Below, in pieces: positions 8,582-17,522 of a stretch of 64,000 bases of DNA (within the stretch, counting starts at the first letter, position 1; each line of letters begins with the position of its first letter). The position numbers and the translations under genes are program-made. The DNA lies in the NCBI GenBank assembly GCA_965237485.1, contig CBDEFQ010000004.1, positions 186,001 through 250,000 of the forward strand, written 5' to 3'. The notes beneath the pieces were generated by a model, which worked only from the letters and a program-made list of their open reading frames with translations, was not told where the DNA came from and did not search any database. Origin of the DNA: JAAELZ01 sp965237485. GTDB taxonomy: Bacteria > Pseudomonadota > Gammaproteobacteria > Arenicellales > Poriferihabitantaceae.

Positions 8582-9635
8582 TTAAGTCGCCTTTTGCACC
8601 AAGAAAACACCAAATATAGAAAATGCTATCCCTGCTATGGATGCTATACCGATAGACTCGTTGAACAGCCACCATGCCTCGATAGCCGTTAAACCTAGAA
8701 AACTCAGTTGAACGCAAAAAAGATGTGCAACTAATTGATATGAATAAGGAAGTCAGAAAATACGAGGTCACCTTATTGGTGATGAGTGCTTTTCTGGGTT
8801 TCTTAGGCATATTAAAGAGTTGTGCAGACATTTGTGTTTCAACTGAGTTTTCTAGGTTAAAGGAGGTATCAAATAAAAGTAGCTTGTAACTTTTGCGACT
8901 TCACCCTCACGAATCATATGCATCAGCAAAAGAATGAACGAGACGGAAAGCCCTAATACCAACCACACCAGTGCGCCAATTAAATGAGGATGCCATTCTA
9001 CAACTTGTTGTTCAAAAGCATAGGTCAACGTTGCCATCCAGAAAGCAGTGGCTAGATATTGGAAGAATGTTCCAAAAAGAAGATCAACATTGGCTCCAAA
9101 ATATTTCTGATAAATAGTCCCAATAGAGATACCAATAAGCGCAATTAATGCTGCTAGTAGAGCATTTAACGTAATCTCAAATTGGCCTAATTCTTCACCT
9201 ACCAATAAAATCATAGAGATACAGATTAAGCCAAATAACAAACCAAACCACTGCTGGCGTTGTAATTGACCAGCTAAAACAAGCCAAATAATTAGTGCTG
9301 TCATGATGGGTTGTAAGCCGACAAGTAAAGAAGCTACTGCTACTGGCATTTGTAATTTAATCGCAGCATAAACACCCCCTTGATAAGCAGCGTGGATCAA
9401 AGATCCACCAACTAGTTGGTGAAATATCTGGCGACCAGATGGTAGCTTCGCTCTAGATAAGATTATTAATACTGCAAAAATACCTAATGATCCGAGCATC
9501 CGTGAAGAACAGAAGATTAAATGGCTCTATGTAAGGAAGCGCATATCTTGCCCCAATGAACCCGGTGCTACCTAATAGAACGAACAGGAGCGGAATCCAC
9601 TTTGTTATCTTGGTAGAAGATATTTGTTGTATCAT
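8582..9635 (-). pseudogene. EamA/DMT-family transporter, frameshifted and split by a MITE
   Basis: A ten-helix drug/metabolite exporter of the EamA family. The N-terminus (from 9635, WIPLLFVLLGSTGFIGARYA) and the body (from 9499, MLGSLGIFAVLIILSRA) are in different frames because of one extra base near 9502. Near the 3' end a 163-bp MITE separates SYFYLIPPLT from AIEAWWLFNESIGIASIAGI. Without the MITE the reading rejoins exactly and ends at LVQKAT with a TAA at 8582-8584. It is divergent from a CGNR regulator that may once have controlled it. The substrate is unknown. Confidence 0.88.
8694..8856. mobile_element. 163-bp MITE in the EamA gene, 5-bp duplication
   Basis: The terminal inverted repeats are 19 bp and perfect (CCTAGAAAACTCAGTTGAA), with an imperfect continuation of about 20 bp. 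The 5-bp duplication TTAAA is at 8689-8693 and 8857-8861. There is no transposase inside. Ends starting CCTAG with 5-bp duplications recall IS1380-family elements, so a parent of that family is plausible but not proven. Confidence 0.85.
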
Positions 9636-9657
9636 TTTTTAATCCCTTTGGGTTTAA

Positions 9658-9742
9658 TTCCCCGCCCCTTGGGGCGCATTTATTACTTCACGATGTGAAG
9701 CGGGTGAATTCAACTTGATACCCCGCTGCTTGCGGCGGGGTT
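9658..9742. repeat. Cluster of three short hairpins (REP-like)
   Basis: Three palindromes lie within 85 bp in the gap between the divergent EamA pseudogene and the CGNR gene: CGCCCC-TT-GGGGCG (9663-9676), CTTCAC-GAT-GTGAAG (9686-9700) and CCCCGCTG-CTTG-CGGCGGGG (9721-9740). The last resembles palindromic repeats common in gammaproteobacterial intergenic DNA. None has a long T-run, so terminator function is doubtful. Confidence 0.55.
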
Positions 9743-9871
9743 GTTCATTGAAAGATTCCTTTCAAGTTACCAATAATGGAAAACTCATTAAACAACCTAT
9801 ATAATTACAAAAGAGGTTACATTAATTTGTTGCCGTAAACAACCGTTTATCTAATTATATGGGTTATTTTT

Positions 9872-10462
9872 ATGGAAAAAATATATCATGGAACTCTTGT
9901 TGGTGGACATCCGGCTTTAGACTTTGTTAATACCGTAAGCGATAGTGGTAAAACTCGAGAAAGGAGCCGTATTAGTGATTGGGATCATTTCCAATCATGG
10001 GCACATGCTTCCGACATATTTCCCAAAGGACAGCTAAAGCAGTTAAATGCAGTATCTGGGCTATCAAATAGCACATCTTTGTTAGAAGAGTTTCATCATC
10101 TACGTGAAATGACATACAGTATATTAAGTTCGATAGCATCAGGTGGTACACCTTCAACTGAGCAACAGGTTTTTATAGAGAATCATATAAAAATGGCAAT
10201 TAACTACGCAGAGTTGGGTTACAGGGAAGATAGGTACGAGTGGACTATAGCCGTCGATCACTCTGATTGGCTCATAGGCACACTAGCACTGTCGATTGAA
10301 AACCTTATTCGATCACAGGAATTTCGAAAGTTGCGTGAATGCGGTAGATGCACATGGCTCTTTCTTGATAAAGGACGAGGTAAGGGGCGAAAGTGGTGCG
10401 ATATGCGTAAATGCGGCAACCGTTCTAAATCTGAATCATTCAGAGATCGTCAGAAACAGTAA
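9872..10462 (+). CDS. CGNR zinc-finger / ABATE-domain transcriptional regulator
   Basis: A 196-residue protein with an N-terminal ABATE-type domain (GTLVGGHPALDFVNTVSD) and a C-terminal CGNR zinc finger. The four cysteines are visible in CGRCTWLFLDKGRGKGRKWC and MRKCGNRSK. The family is thought to contain ligand-responsive DNA-binding regulators. It lies between a divergent transporter pseudogene and a nitroreductase pseudogene, so it probably once regulated one or both and may now have no target here. The ATG start follows an AT-rich region; the gene itself shows no damage. Confidence 0.85.
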   Translation: MEKIYHGTLVGGHPALDFVNTVSDSGKTRERSRISDWDHFQSWAHASDIFPKGQLKQLNAVSGLSNSTSLLEEFHHLREMTYSILSSIASGGTPSTEQQVFIENHIKMAINYAELGYREDRYEWTIAVDHSDWLIGTLALSIENLIRSQEFRKLRECGRCTWLFLDKGRGKGRKWCDMRKCGNRSKSESFRDRQKQ

Positions 10463-10917
10463 TCCACATTACTATTTTTAAAATGTATTTCCTTAAAACT
10501 GATAGTAAATTCTTGGACTGGTCAGAAACGTATTCTCCTAAAATCTATTTTATAGGGCCTGTATGAAAATTAAATTACCCACTCTACAATCATATTCAAG
10601 CTCGATGAGCGTTGAATTGGCAATAAAATGTCGTGAAACAAAACGTGAGTTTACAGATATTCCTGTTACGCTTTTTCAACTTTCCCAGCTTCTTTGGTCT
10701 GCACAAGGAAAAAAAGGTAAAACAGGTAAATTAACCATACCTTCTGCCGGTGGACAATATCCGCTGGATGTATTCGTTGTAGCGGGTCAAATCACCGAAG
10801 TTAAAGCTGGAATTTATAAGTACAACAATGCTGATCATTCATCTTAATCTCCGCGAGAAACCCCGTACTTCTAGTGCGGGGAGGTAAGCGGAGCGGTTAG
10901 CTAGGAGTATTCTGGTC

Positions 10918-12304
10918 TGTTAGAAGTAAATAGAACTGTCCGGATTATTAACACATAGTCTGTCCGCTTTAGTTATTGCCGATGAATGAGTGAAGGGCGT
11001 AGCCCGTAATGAATTCATCGGCGGCAAATTGCGAAGCCCAGTTACGCAACTTTGCTCTTAATCTGTTTTTGTTGCACCAGTATTCCATCGGCTGTGTATC
11101 GGCCTAATCGCCTTGGGCCATGATCAATCGACAATGAGCCATCAAGGTGGCGCGATACTTTTACTTTAGCTTTGACGTAATGATAGCGGTGTTGATCTTT
11201 AGGTAGCTGCAGAGACAGCGTCTCAAACTGTACGCTGTTGTCTTTACCCACCACACGCTCGTACTGTTCGCATAGATAATCGTCAAGATCGATGCCCGCA
11301 AGTGGCACAAAGGCGCTGCCTTGCTCTCTAGCTGGATGACTGAATTCTTTATTGTGTCTGGGCATATAATGATCTCTAAGGTATTTATTAGCCGCTTGCA
11401 TGCCAGTGATACCCATCAACGCAAGCTCGTTCGGTAATCGCCCTTGGTGTGTGCCAAACGCACGTTCGGAACGGCCTCTGGCTTCAGGAGAATAAGCCGC
11501 TATCATGCCAATGCCTAATCTCTTCATCGCCAACCCAAATTGAGTTGGGCCATTCTTATCCACCTTGCCGCCAGCCTCAGGCGTATGCCAATAGTGGCTG
11601 CCTCGGTCAGAGTAAAACGAACAGAATAGCCCCTTCACCTTAAGTACATCTTTAACCCCAAGCAAGCTGCTGTGCGTGCCTTCCTCTTCGACAAAGCGCA
11701 TGGAATAATGCTTATTGGTGGCATCATCCAGGGTGACGATTAAGTCCCAAGACACATCAGGTACCCATTGGTGAGTACTGCCATCCTGGTGAATCATCCT
11801 ACCTGGCAAGGCGCCAGGTAGACGTTTAATGCGGTGAGGGCCGCGTGTTTTAGATTTACGCACCAGGTCTGCGCTTTGTAGCTTATTCTTAACCCAACTG
11901 TAGCTACGCTTACCTTGGTGCTCGCGTTGATACCATGTATGGAAGTGGCGCACATTCCAGCCTTGATAGCGTGTTGAGTATAGGTCTTGTAGCTTGATCA
12001 TTTCGTCTACGGGTGCCCGCCTGTGTGAGGGCTGATTGAGTCGCTGATCTAACCGCCCATCCAATCCTGATTCTTCGTACTTATTAATGTACCTACGAAA
12101 ACTTCGATCACAAACACCCCGTATTGTGGCAGCATCCGCTGGTGATAGTCGTTTAGCTTGATAACCTTCATATGCTTCTTCAAATCTCATCTGTTTTACC
12201 TTATTTAGAAATACTATCTGGCTCATCTCACTTCCCAAAAGGGAGGAGGATAAATCCGGACAGTTTATTTGCTAATTATCAGGACAGATAATTTACTCGT
12301 AACA
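10918..12304 (-). mobile_element. ISNCY (IS1202-like) element copy 2, intact
   Basis: A 1387-bp element with ends TGTTAGAAGTAAAT... and ...ATTTACTCGTAACA, flanked by a 16-bp direct duplication TAGGAGTATTCTGGTC (10902-10917 and 12305-12320). It is nearly identical to copy 1 at 5211. The transposase gene is full length, so this copy may be active. Confidence 0.93.
11042..12238 (-). CDS. ISNCY-family (IS1202-like) transposase
   Basis: A 398-residue DDE transposase. The N-terminal HTH region (RLSPADAATIRGVCDRSFRR) is followed by a basic linker. The integrase-like catalytic core has Asp in HQDGSTHQW, Asp in YSDRGSHYW and Glu in the SPEARGRSERAFGT block. The C-terminus has a beta-rich tail (VKVSRHLDGSLSIDHGPRRL). 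Compared with copy 1 it lacks the extra A and is unbroken. The element was formerly placed in the unclassified ISNCY group; IS1202-type elements are known for unusually long target duplications, which agrees with the 16 bp seen here. Confidence 0.9.
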   Translation of the reverse strand: MGSEMSQIVFLNKVKQMRFEEAYEGYQAKRLSPADAATIRGVCDRSFRRYINKYEESGLDGRLDQRLNQPSHRRAPVDEMIKLQDLYSTRYQGWNVRHFHTWYQREHQGKRSYSWVKNKLQSADLVRKSKTRGPHRIKRLPGALPGRMIHQDGSTHQWVPDVSWDLIVTLDDATNKHYSMRFVEEEGTHSSLLGVKDVLKVKGLFCSFYSDRGSHYWHTPEAGGKVDKNGPTQFGLAMKRLGIGMIAAYSPEARGRSERAFGTHQGRLPNELALMGITGMQAANKYLRDHYMPRHNKEFSHPAREQGSAFVPLAGIDLDDYLCEQYERVVGKDNSVQFETLSLQLPKDQHRYHYVKAKVKVSRHLDGSLSIDHGPRRLGRYTADGILVQQKQIKSKVA

Positions 12305-12310
12305 TAGGAG

Positions 12311-12418
12311 TATTCTGGTCTTGACAAACTAGGTAATATGCACAATAATGCAGCCATAAATATTAGGCGGCAGGGCTTGTCGTCTTTAGCCTTTGGAGCA
12401 ACTGTAAATCCTGTGTAG
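12311..12418 (+). pseudogene. TnpB C-terminal fragment
   Basis: The reading is LDKLGNMHNNAAINIRRQGL, then SSLAFGATVNPV and a TAG. NNAAINI corresponds to the end of the RuvC-like nuclease of IS605 TnpB, normally D-x-NAAxNI; the preceding Asp position is degenerate here. It is followed within 40 bp by the right-end hairpin, the usual arrangement of tnpB and the element end. No more than about 35 codons survive. Confidence 0.6.
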
Positions 12419-12861
12419 CTAGTCTACATAGGTTCGTTGTGTTGAATTAGGAATCCCCTTGCTTTAGCTAGGGGAGTCGTCAATAAATCGCCAAACAAAT
12501 GGCGATTTCAGAGAATTATTGTATAACTCCTCAATTGGAGAACAGCCATGGGTTCAAGAAGCACCACTAATATTAGTAATAGCAGCTAATATTGCGTCTA
12601 TGAGGGATCATTTTTCTGATCAACCACCAGAAAACGAACGTGGTGAAAAAATATGTGTATATCGAGACAGGTGCGGTTGCTCAGAATGTTCATTTGCAAT
12701 CAACTGCGTTAAATTTAGGCATGGTGCTTGTAGGTGGCTATAAAGATATCAAGGTTAAATCGGTTTTGAAATTACCCGAAGGATTAGATGTAACAGCACT
12801 ATTATGTATTGGTAATAATTGATTGTCCCGCCCAGTTCTAAATATAACTGAGTTAAAGTAG

Positions 12862-14142
12862 TTAAAGGGGACGCTTCCCTTTGACAAATTTCTTAATAGC
12901 ATCGCTGCGAGCTGTAAATATCGCCTGGTTGATTTTTTTAGGTTCTTTGGCTTGCTTAGCAATCTCAGCAGTATTAACTGATCTTGCAGCATCAAAATAC
13001 TGATTAAGTAAATCACTTTGAGGGTAGGGCTTGGTGGAGTATTCGCCGCCGCGTCCTTGTGCATCTGCTTGGCAACAAATGGCAAAAGCGCGCACTTGCT
13101 CTGGTTTGCGAAAAGCATCCAAATGATTTAACAACTTAACCACGGTGGTGGGTTTTAATTGTGACAGAGTATGCATTAGTAAATGATATTTACACACTAA
13201 GGTGGCAAGTTGCGCGGTTGATTTTGGCAACTTAAAACGCATATACACAGTCTCTACCAGTGGTACCCCCCGATGTTCATGCCCGCGGTGAGCGGGTAGC
13301 TCGCCTGGTGGGGTGATGGCCTTGCCTAAGTCGTGAGTTAAAGCAGCGAATAACACATCCACATCAGTGCTCAATTCTCGCGCTTTGTCTAAAGCCATCA
13401 TAGTGTGAATGCCGCAATCAATTTCTGGGTGATATTCGGCTTTTTGTGGAATGCCATATAGGGCATCGACTTCGGGTAGCAACAATTTTAACGCCCCACA
13501 TTCACGTAGCGTTTCAAAGAAAATAGATGGCTTTGGGCTTAATAGAGCGTTGCTGATCTCTTGCCAAACGCGCTCACTGACCAATGCATCAACTTCTCCA
13601 GAGGCCACCATGTTGCGCATTAGTGACATAGTTTCGTTTGCAATGCTAAACCCCAAATGATGAAAGCGTGCAGCAAATCGAGCAATACGCAAAATGCGCA
13701 CAGGGTCTTCGCGAAATGCTGAGGAAACGTGTCTTAAAGTTTTGCTGCTGATATCTGCTAGCCCGCCGTAAGGGTCAATCAAAGTGCCATCATTGTCTTG
13801 GGCGATGGCATTAATAGTTAAATCACGTCGCGATAAGTCTTGTTCTAAAGTCACACTTTTGTCAGTATAAATATCAAAGCCCTTATAGCCGACAGCCACC
13901 TTGCGCTCAGTGCGTGCAAGAGCGTATTCTTCGTGCGTAATAGGGTGTAAAAAAACGGGAAAATCTTTGCCGACTGGGCGAAAGCCTTTTTCGTGCATTT
14001 CTTGTGGCGAACTGCCCACGACCACCCAGTCTCTTTCAACCACGTCAAGACCAAGCAATGCATCGCGAACTGCTCCGCCTACTAAATAACTTTTAACTGA
14101 TGCTGTTTTTGACAAACCGCTGGTTGATTTTAAGAGCGACAA
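12862..14142 (-). CDS. cca: CCA-adding tRNA nucleotidyltransferase
   Basis: The enzyme adds or repairs the 3' CCA of tRNAs. The class II nucleotidyltransferase core is present: YLVGGAVRDALLGL, then ERDWVVVG (the DxD-type metal site lies here) and RRDLTINAIA, followed by the RNA-binding part with REDPVRILRIARFAARF. The C-terminus contains an HD phosphohydrolase domain (ALTHDLGKA). The length, 426 residues, fits the bacterial multifunctional Cca. The frame starts at a TTG (14142), but a second in-frame TTG at 14115 would give a start closer to the family norm. It overlaps the start of the divergent aminopeptidase pseudogene. Confidence 0.92.
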   Translation of the reverse strand: MSLLKSTSGLSKTASVKSYLVGGAVRDALLGLDVVERDWVVVGSSPQEMHEKGFRPVGKDFPVFLHPITHEEYALARTERKVAVGYKGFDIYTDKSVTLEQDLSRRDLTINAIAQDNDGTLIDPYGGLADISSKTLRHVSSAFREDPVRILRIARFAARFHHLGFSIANETMSLMRNMVASGEVDALVSERVWQEISNALLSPKPSIFFETLRECGALKLLLPEVDALYGIPQKAEYHPEIDCGIHTMMALDKARELSTDVDVLFAALTHDLGKAITPPGELPAHRGHEHRGVPLVETVYMRFKLPKSTAQLATLVCKYHLLMHTLSQLKPTTVVKLLNHLDAFRKPEQVRAFAICCQADAQGRGGEYSTKPYPQSDLLNQYFDAARSVNTAEIAKQAKEPKKINQAIFTARSDAIKKFVKGKRPL

Positions 14143-15191
14143 TGATCACTATGATGGTGTTTATGTTGTGCGGATGCGAAAGCTTAAGTTTTTATTCGCA
14201 GGCGGTATTGGGTCATGGCAAGATTATATTCAATTAGCAGCCAATTTCGCAGGTATTAGCGGATAAAGATCTTAGCGAGGCTGAGCGTACAAAACTGGAG
14301 ATGGTTGGTAAGGTACTGGACTTTTCAAGAGCCACATTAGGTTTGCCAGATAATTAAGAGCTACAGTAAGTATGTTGATACAGGGCACCCCTATGTGTGG
14401 TTTGGAATGTTGTTGCAGTGCCCAAATATTCAATCGAGCCTATGGAGCATTGCTTCGTGGTTGCGGGTTGTGTGAGCTACAGAGGTTATTACTCACTTAG
14501 CGATGCAAAGCGCTATGCCAAAAAGTTAAAACTACAGGGTTACGACGTAAGCATTGGCGGTGTAGACGCTTATTCAACCTTGGGTTGGTTTAATGACCCA
14601 CTACTAAACACGATGTTGAAGCGCGATGAGGAAGCTCTAGCCGGCGCCTTAATACATGAGTTGTCGCATCAACAAGTTTATGTGAAAGGTGATACTGCTT
14701 TTAATGAATCCTTCGCTACGGCGGTGGAAGAAATCGGCCTTAAAGCGTGGTTACTGACTAGCGATAGGGAGCGCGCTTGGCTGCAGATTAAAGAGGATAG
14801 ACAATCTCGTCAACGAGTAATTGATTTAATATTGCAATACCGCGAATCTATTGGCCAATCCTATAAAGCTGCGACAGCTCAGGATGAGTTAACTAAAGCA
14901 AAGCTAAAGCAACGGCTGTTTGCCGATTTGACAGCAGCATATAAGCAGTTACGCGAAAATAATTTGACTTATGATGGTTTCGATAATTGGTTTGCATCCC
15001 CTCTTAATAACGCCTCTTTGGTGCTGTTTGCGGACTACAATCGCTGGGTGTCAGCGTTTCGCCAACTGTGTAAGAATACCAACACCTGGCAAGATTTTTA
15101 TCAGCAAGTAGAGCAGTTGGCTCGCCTAAAGCAATTACAAAGAGACCAGCGTTTGATGGTGCTTGATCAGCAATTTAACAAAGAAAATTGA
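14142..15191 (+). pseudogene. Putative aminopeptidase (HExxH lipoprotein), decayed
   Basis: The intact C-terminal part (14397-15191) has the zinc site ALIHELSHQ with downstream FNESFA, as in a family of predicted periplasmic aminopeptidases (PF10023). The N-terminus reads MVFMLCGCESLSFYSQAVLG, a lipoprotein-type signal. There is an in-frame TAG near 14236. An extra base near 14354 (after LGLPDN) and two extra bases near 14395 (before VVWNVVAVPKYS) bracket a stretch that reads KSYSKYVDTGHPYV in the middle frame, so the two shifts compensate but the first stop remains. It overlaps the EamA pseudogene downstream by 4 bp, suggesting a former operon. Confidence 0.8.
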
Positions 15192-16358
15192 CGATCGATT
15201 CCGCTCTAGCCAGAAAAGCCAGCACGGGCGACAAGCCATTATTGGGCATCGCTTTTATGTTGCTGGGAATGTCTATCATGCCCTTGCTGGACGTGTGCGC
15301 CAAAGCTCTTAATGAATCGATGCCGGTATTACAAGTTACTTGGGCAAGATTTTTCTTTCATATGTTGTGTATGCTTCCTGTTCTCGTCATCACAAAACAA
15401 AATTGGTGGCACTGGCCGAGCAGCTCTAAGATGCAACTCGCTCGAGGAGTAATGTTATTAATAGCCACCCTAAGTTTTTTCTATGCGATTAAATTTAGCC
15501 CTATTCCCAATGCAATGGCCTTGTTGTTTGTCTCACCTTTGATAGTGACATTGCTTTCACCGATATTCCTGAAAGAAATGTTTGGCGTGAGGCGGTTTAT
15601 AGCGACCGTAATCGGCTTTATTGGGGTGATTGTTGTGTTGCAACCTACTACACTGTCCAGACCAAATTGATGGATTCAGTGAGCTTGTCCGCGTTCATGA
15701 CAAGGCGCGTCTTGTAGCGAATGGTGTTCCCTTTGCAAAAGGCGCAACGCAGTTCATGGACGCGGACAAGCTCACCCAAAGGGCGCTACCATGGCGTCCC
15801 GCAGCTGCGTTGCAGTGCTTATTAAGGGAATAACCATTAATTGCGTACTGCGTCTTACTGCAAAACACCATGGCAGTGCTGAATCTATCAATTTGGTCTG
15901 GACAGTGTACTAACAGTGAAGCATTTACCCCGAGCATGTTATTTGCTCTAGTCGCTGGGTTTTGTTACGCGGCGTATATGCTGATAACCCGTAAATTATC
16001 AGCGGATAAGACACCGCTATTAACTCTCTTTTATACCGCTATAGTCGGGGTGATTGTATTGTCGCCAGTAATGCCAGCGATATGGGTGCAGCCAGATATA
16101 AAAAGCTGGGGCTTGATGGCTTTAATGGGAGTAGTGGCCGCCCTTGGTCACTATATGGTGATCTTGGCTTGTCAATACGCCGAAGCGTCGCTGGTTTCGC
16201 CCTATAATTATTTTGAAATTGTGGGCGCGGTGGTGCTGAGCTATTTAGTGTTTGGTTACTTCCCTGCGCTTAATGTGTGGCTGGGCATTGCGATTATTTG
16301 TGCCTCGGGTATCTATATTTCTTATCGGGAAATGCGGCGTGCCCCAACGAAGAGTTAG
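15188..16358 (+). pseudogene. EamA/RhaT-type transporter, split by a MITE
   Basis: N-terminal EamA repeat: PLLGIAFMLLGMSIMPLLDV to GFIGVIVVLQPT. C-terminal repeat: SMLFALVAGFCYAAYMLITR to IAIICASGIYISYREMRR. A 257-bp MITE lies exactly between the two five-helix halves. Removing it with one TACTA copy gives QPTNSEAFTPSML in frame. The only visible lesion is the MITE; the N-terminal half now ends in a stop 7 bases into the element. Transported substrate unknown. The TTG start at 15188 overlaps the upstream stop codon. Confidence 0.88.
15651..15907. mobile_element. 257-bp MITE in the second EamA gene, 5-bp duplication
   Basis: The terminal inverted repeats begin CACTGTCCAGACCAAATTGA and extend about 28 bp with one mismatch. 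The target duplication TACTA is at 15646-15650 and 15908-15912. The interior has a second, internal inverted repeat (GTGAGCTTGTCCGCGT at 15679-15694; inverse at 15760-15775) and no gene. The parent element family is unknown. Confidence 0.85.
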
Positions 16359-16377
16359 ACATGACACCAAGCTTTGC

Positions 16378-17442
16378 TTAGTCAGTTGCCTGCGCGTTAA
16401 ATTCCACCATGCGGGTGATTGATCGTGCCGCCGCGTGGCGAACATCTTCATCCACTAAGATTTCATTTTTACCGGTAATCAGTACATTATTTAAGCGCTG
16501 TAAATCGTTCATTTTCATCCACGGGCACTCGGCGCAGCTTTCACAAGTAGCGCCTTCTCCGGCAGTGGGAGCAGGGATAAATTTTTTGTTAGGGGCAGCC
16601 TGTGCCATTTTGTGAAAAATACCGCTCTCAGTCGCTACGATGAAGGTGTCGGCATCCAAGTCTCGCGCGGCATGGATGATTTGTGTAGTTGATCCAACGA
16701 CATCAGCAAGCTCAATGACCGGGCCGGGGGACTCAGGATGCACCAATACTTTTGCATCAGGCTTAACTTTCATTAGTGCTTCAAGTGCGACCGCTTTGAA
16801 GTCTTCATGGACGATGCAAGAGCCTTCCCACATCACCATATCAGCGTCGGTCATTTTTTGTACATAGGCTCCTAAAAATTTATCAGGTGCCCATAAAACC
16901 TTTTCACCTTTATCGGCAAGATGTTTAACCAAGTCGAGTGCTATGGACGAAGTGACTACCCAATCAGCGCGGGCTTTAACAGCAGCACTGGTATTTGCAT
17001 ACACCACCACCGTTCGATCTGGATGTTGGTCACAAAAAGCGTTAAATTCTTCAATTGGACAAGCCAAATCTAGAGAGCACTCAGCGTCGGTTTCGACCAT
17101 CAATATGCGCTTTTCTGGGCTGAGTATTTTGGCAGTTTCTCCCATAAATCGAACGCCCGCAACAATTACGGTGTCGGCATCGCTGTTTAAGCCAAAGCGC
17201 GCCATTTCTAAAGAATCACCTACAAATCCGCCGGATGCTTCGGCTAAGTCTTGCAACTCGCTATCCACATAATAATGTGCAACCAGCACTGCATTTTGTT
17301 TCTTGAGCAGCTCCTTAATGGACTTGACCAGCTTATTTTGCTGTTTTTCATCAAGTTCGATGCCTCGGGCTTTTTCGGCTTTGGCGGCTAAGCTACGAAT
17401 TTGATCTTGATGAGACTCTGGGACAGAAATATTTAAGCTCAT
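16378..17442 (-). CDS. nadA: Quinolinate synthase NadA
   Basis: A 4Fe-4S enzyme that condenses iminoaspartate with dihydroxyacetone phosphate to quinolinate in de novo NAD synthesis. Family motifs: VLVAHYYVDSELQDLAEASG, GVRFMGETAKILSP, VYANTSAAVKA and MWEGSCIVHEDF, with cysteines in CSLDLACP, GSCIVHE and the C-terminal CESCAECPWM for cluster binding. The length, 354 residues, matches the long bacterial form. ATG start at 17442. nadB and nadC are not in this window, so pathway completeness cannot be judged. The gene converges with the EamA pseudogene (19-bp gap). Confidence 0.95.
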   Translation of the reverse strand: MSLNISVPESHQDQIRSLAAKAEKARGIELDEKQQNKLVKSIKELLKKQNAVLVAHYYVDSELQDLAEASGGFVGDSLEMARFGLNSDADTVIVAGVRFMGETAKILSPEKRILMVETDAECSLDLACPIEEFNAFCDQHPDRTVVVYANTSAAVKARADWVVTSSIALDLVKHLADKGEKVLWAPDKFLGAYVQKMTDADMVMWEGSCIVHEDFKAVALEALMKVKPDAKVLVHPESPGPVIELADVVGSTTQIIHAARDLDADTFIVATESGIFHKMAQAAPNKKFIPAPTAGEGATCESCAECPWMKMNDLQRLNNVLITGKNEILVDEDVRHAAARSITRMVEFNAQATD

Positions 17443-17522
17443 GGTGTTTTTAAGTCGGTTACCGTTGGATATAAATATAAGGTTTAGGCAAGGAAATTCA
17501 ATTGCGTTTGTATTGCGGCACC

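Larger units (their letters stand above)
10842..12485 (+). mobile_element. IS200/IS605-type remnant, interrupted by ISNCY copy 2
   Basis: The nitroreductase frame rejoins exactly across this segment. Its left part (10842-10901) is a structured end with hairpin CCCCGTAC-TTCTA-GTGCGGGG (10861-10881) inside an outer CTCCGC/GCGGAG stem. Its right part has a TnpB C-terminal fragment and a hairpin TCCCCT...AGGGGA (12454-12475) followed by GTCGTCAA, typical of IS605 right ends. There are no inverted terminal repeats and no target duplication, as expected for this group. Excluding the nested ISNCY copy and its duplication it is only about 240 bp, a deleted, non-autonomous form. Confidence 0.7.
10563..12822 (+). 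pseudogene. SagB-type nitroreductase-like gene, broken by nested insertions and a frameshift
   Basis: N-terminal part 10563-10841: LLWSAQGKKGKTGKLTIPSA, GGQYPLDVFVVAG and AGIYKYNNADHS, as in SagB/ThcOx-type FMN oxidoreductases. Joining 10841 to 12486 restores an open frame: HSNRQTNGDFRELLYNSSIG, then EQPWVQEAPLILVIAAN. A further frameshift lies in the A-run at 12646-12651, after which KYVYIETGAVAQNVHLQST continues to the stop at 12822. The inserted DNA is an IS200/IS605 remnant containing ISNCY copy 2. The substrate is unknown. I am confident of the decay and less so of the subfamily. Confidence 0.78.

Noticed and set aside
8568..8831. 87-codon minus-strand frame ending near the EamA 3' end
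   Set aside because: It is a chimera of MITE sequence and out-of-frame EamA sequence with no family resemblance.
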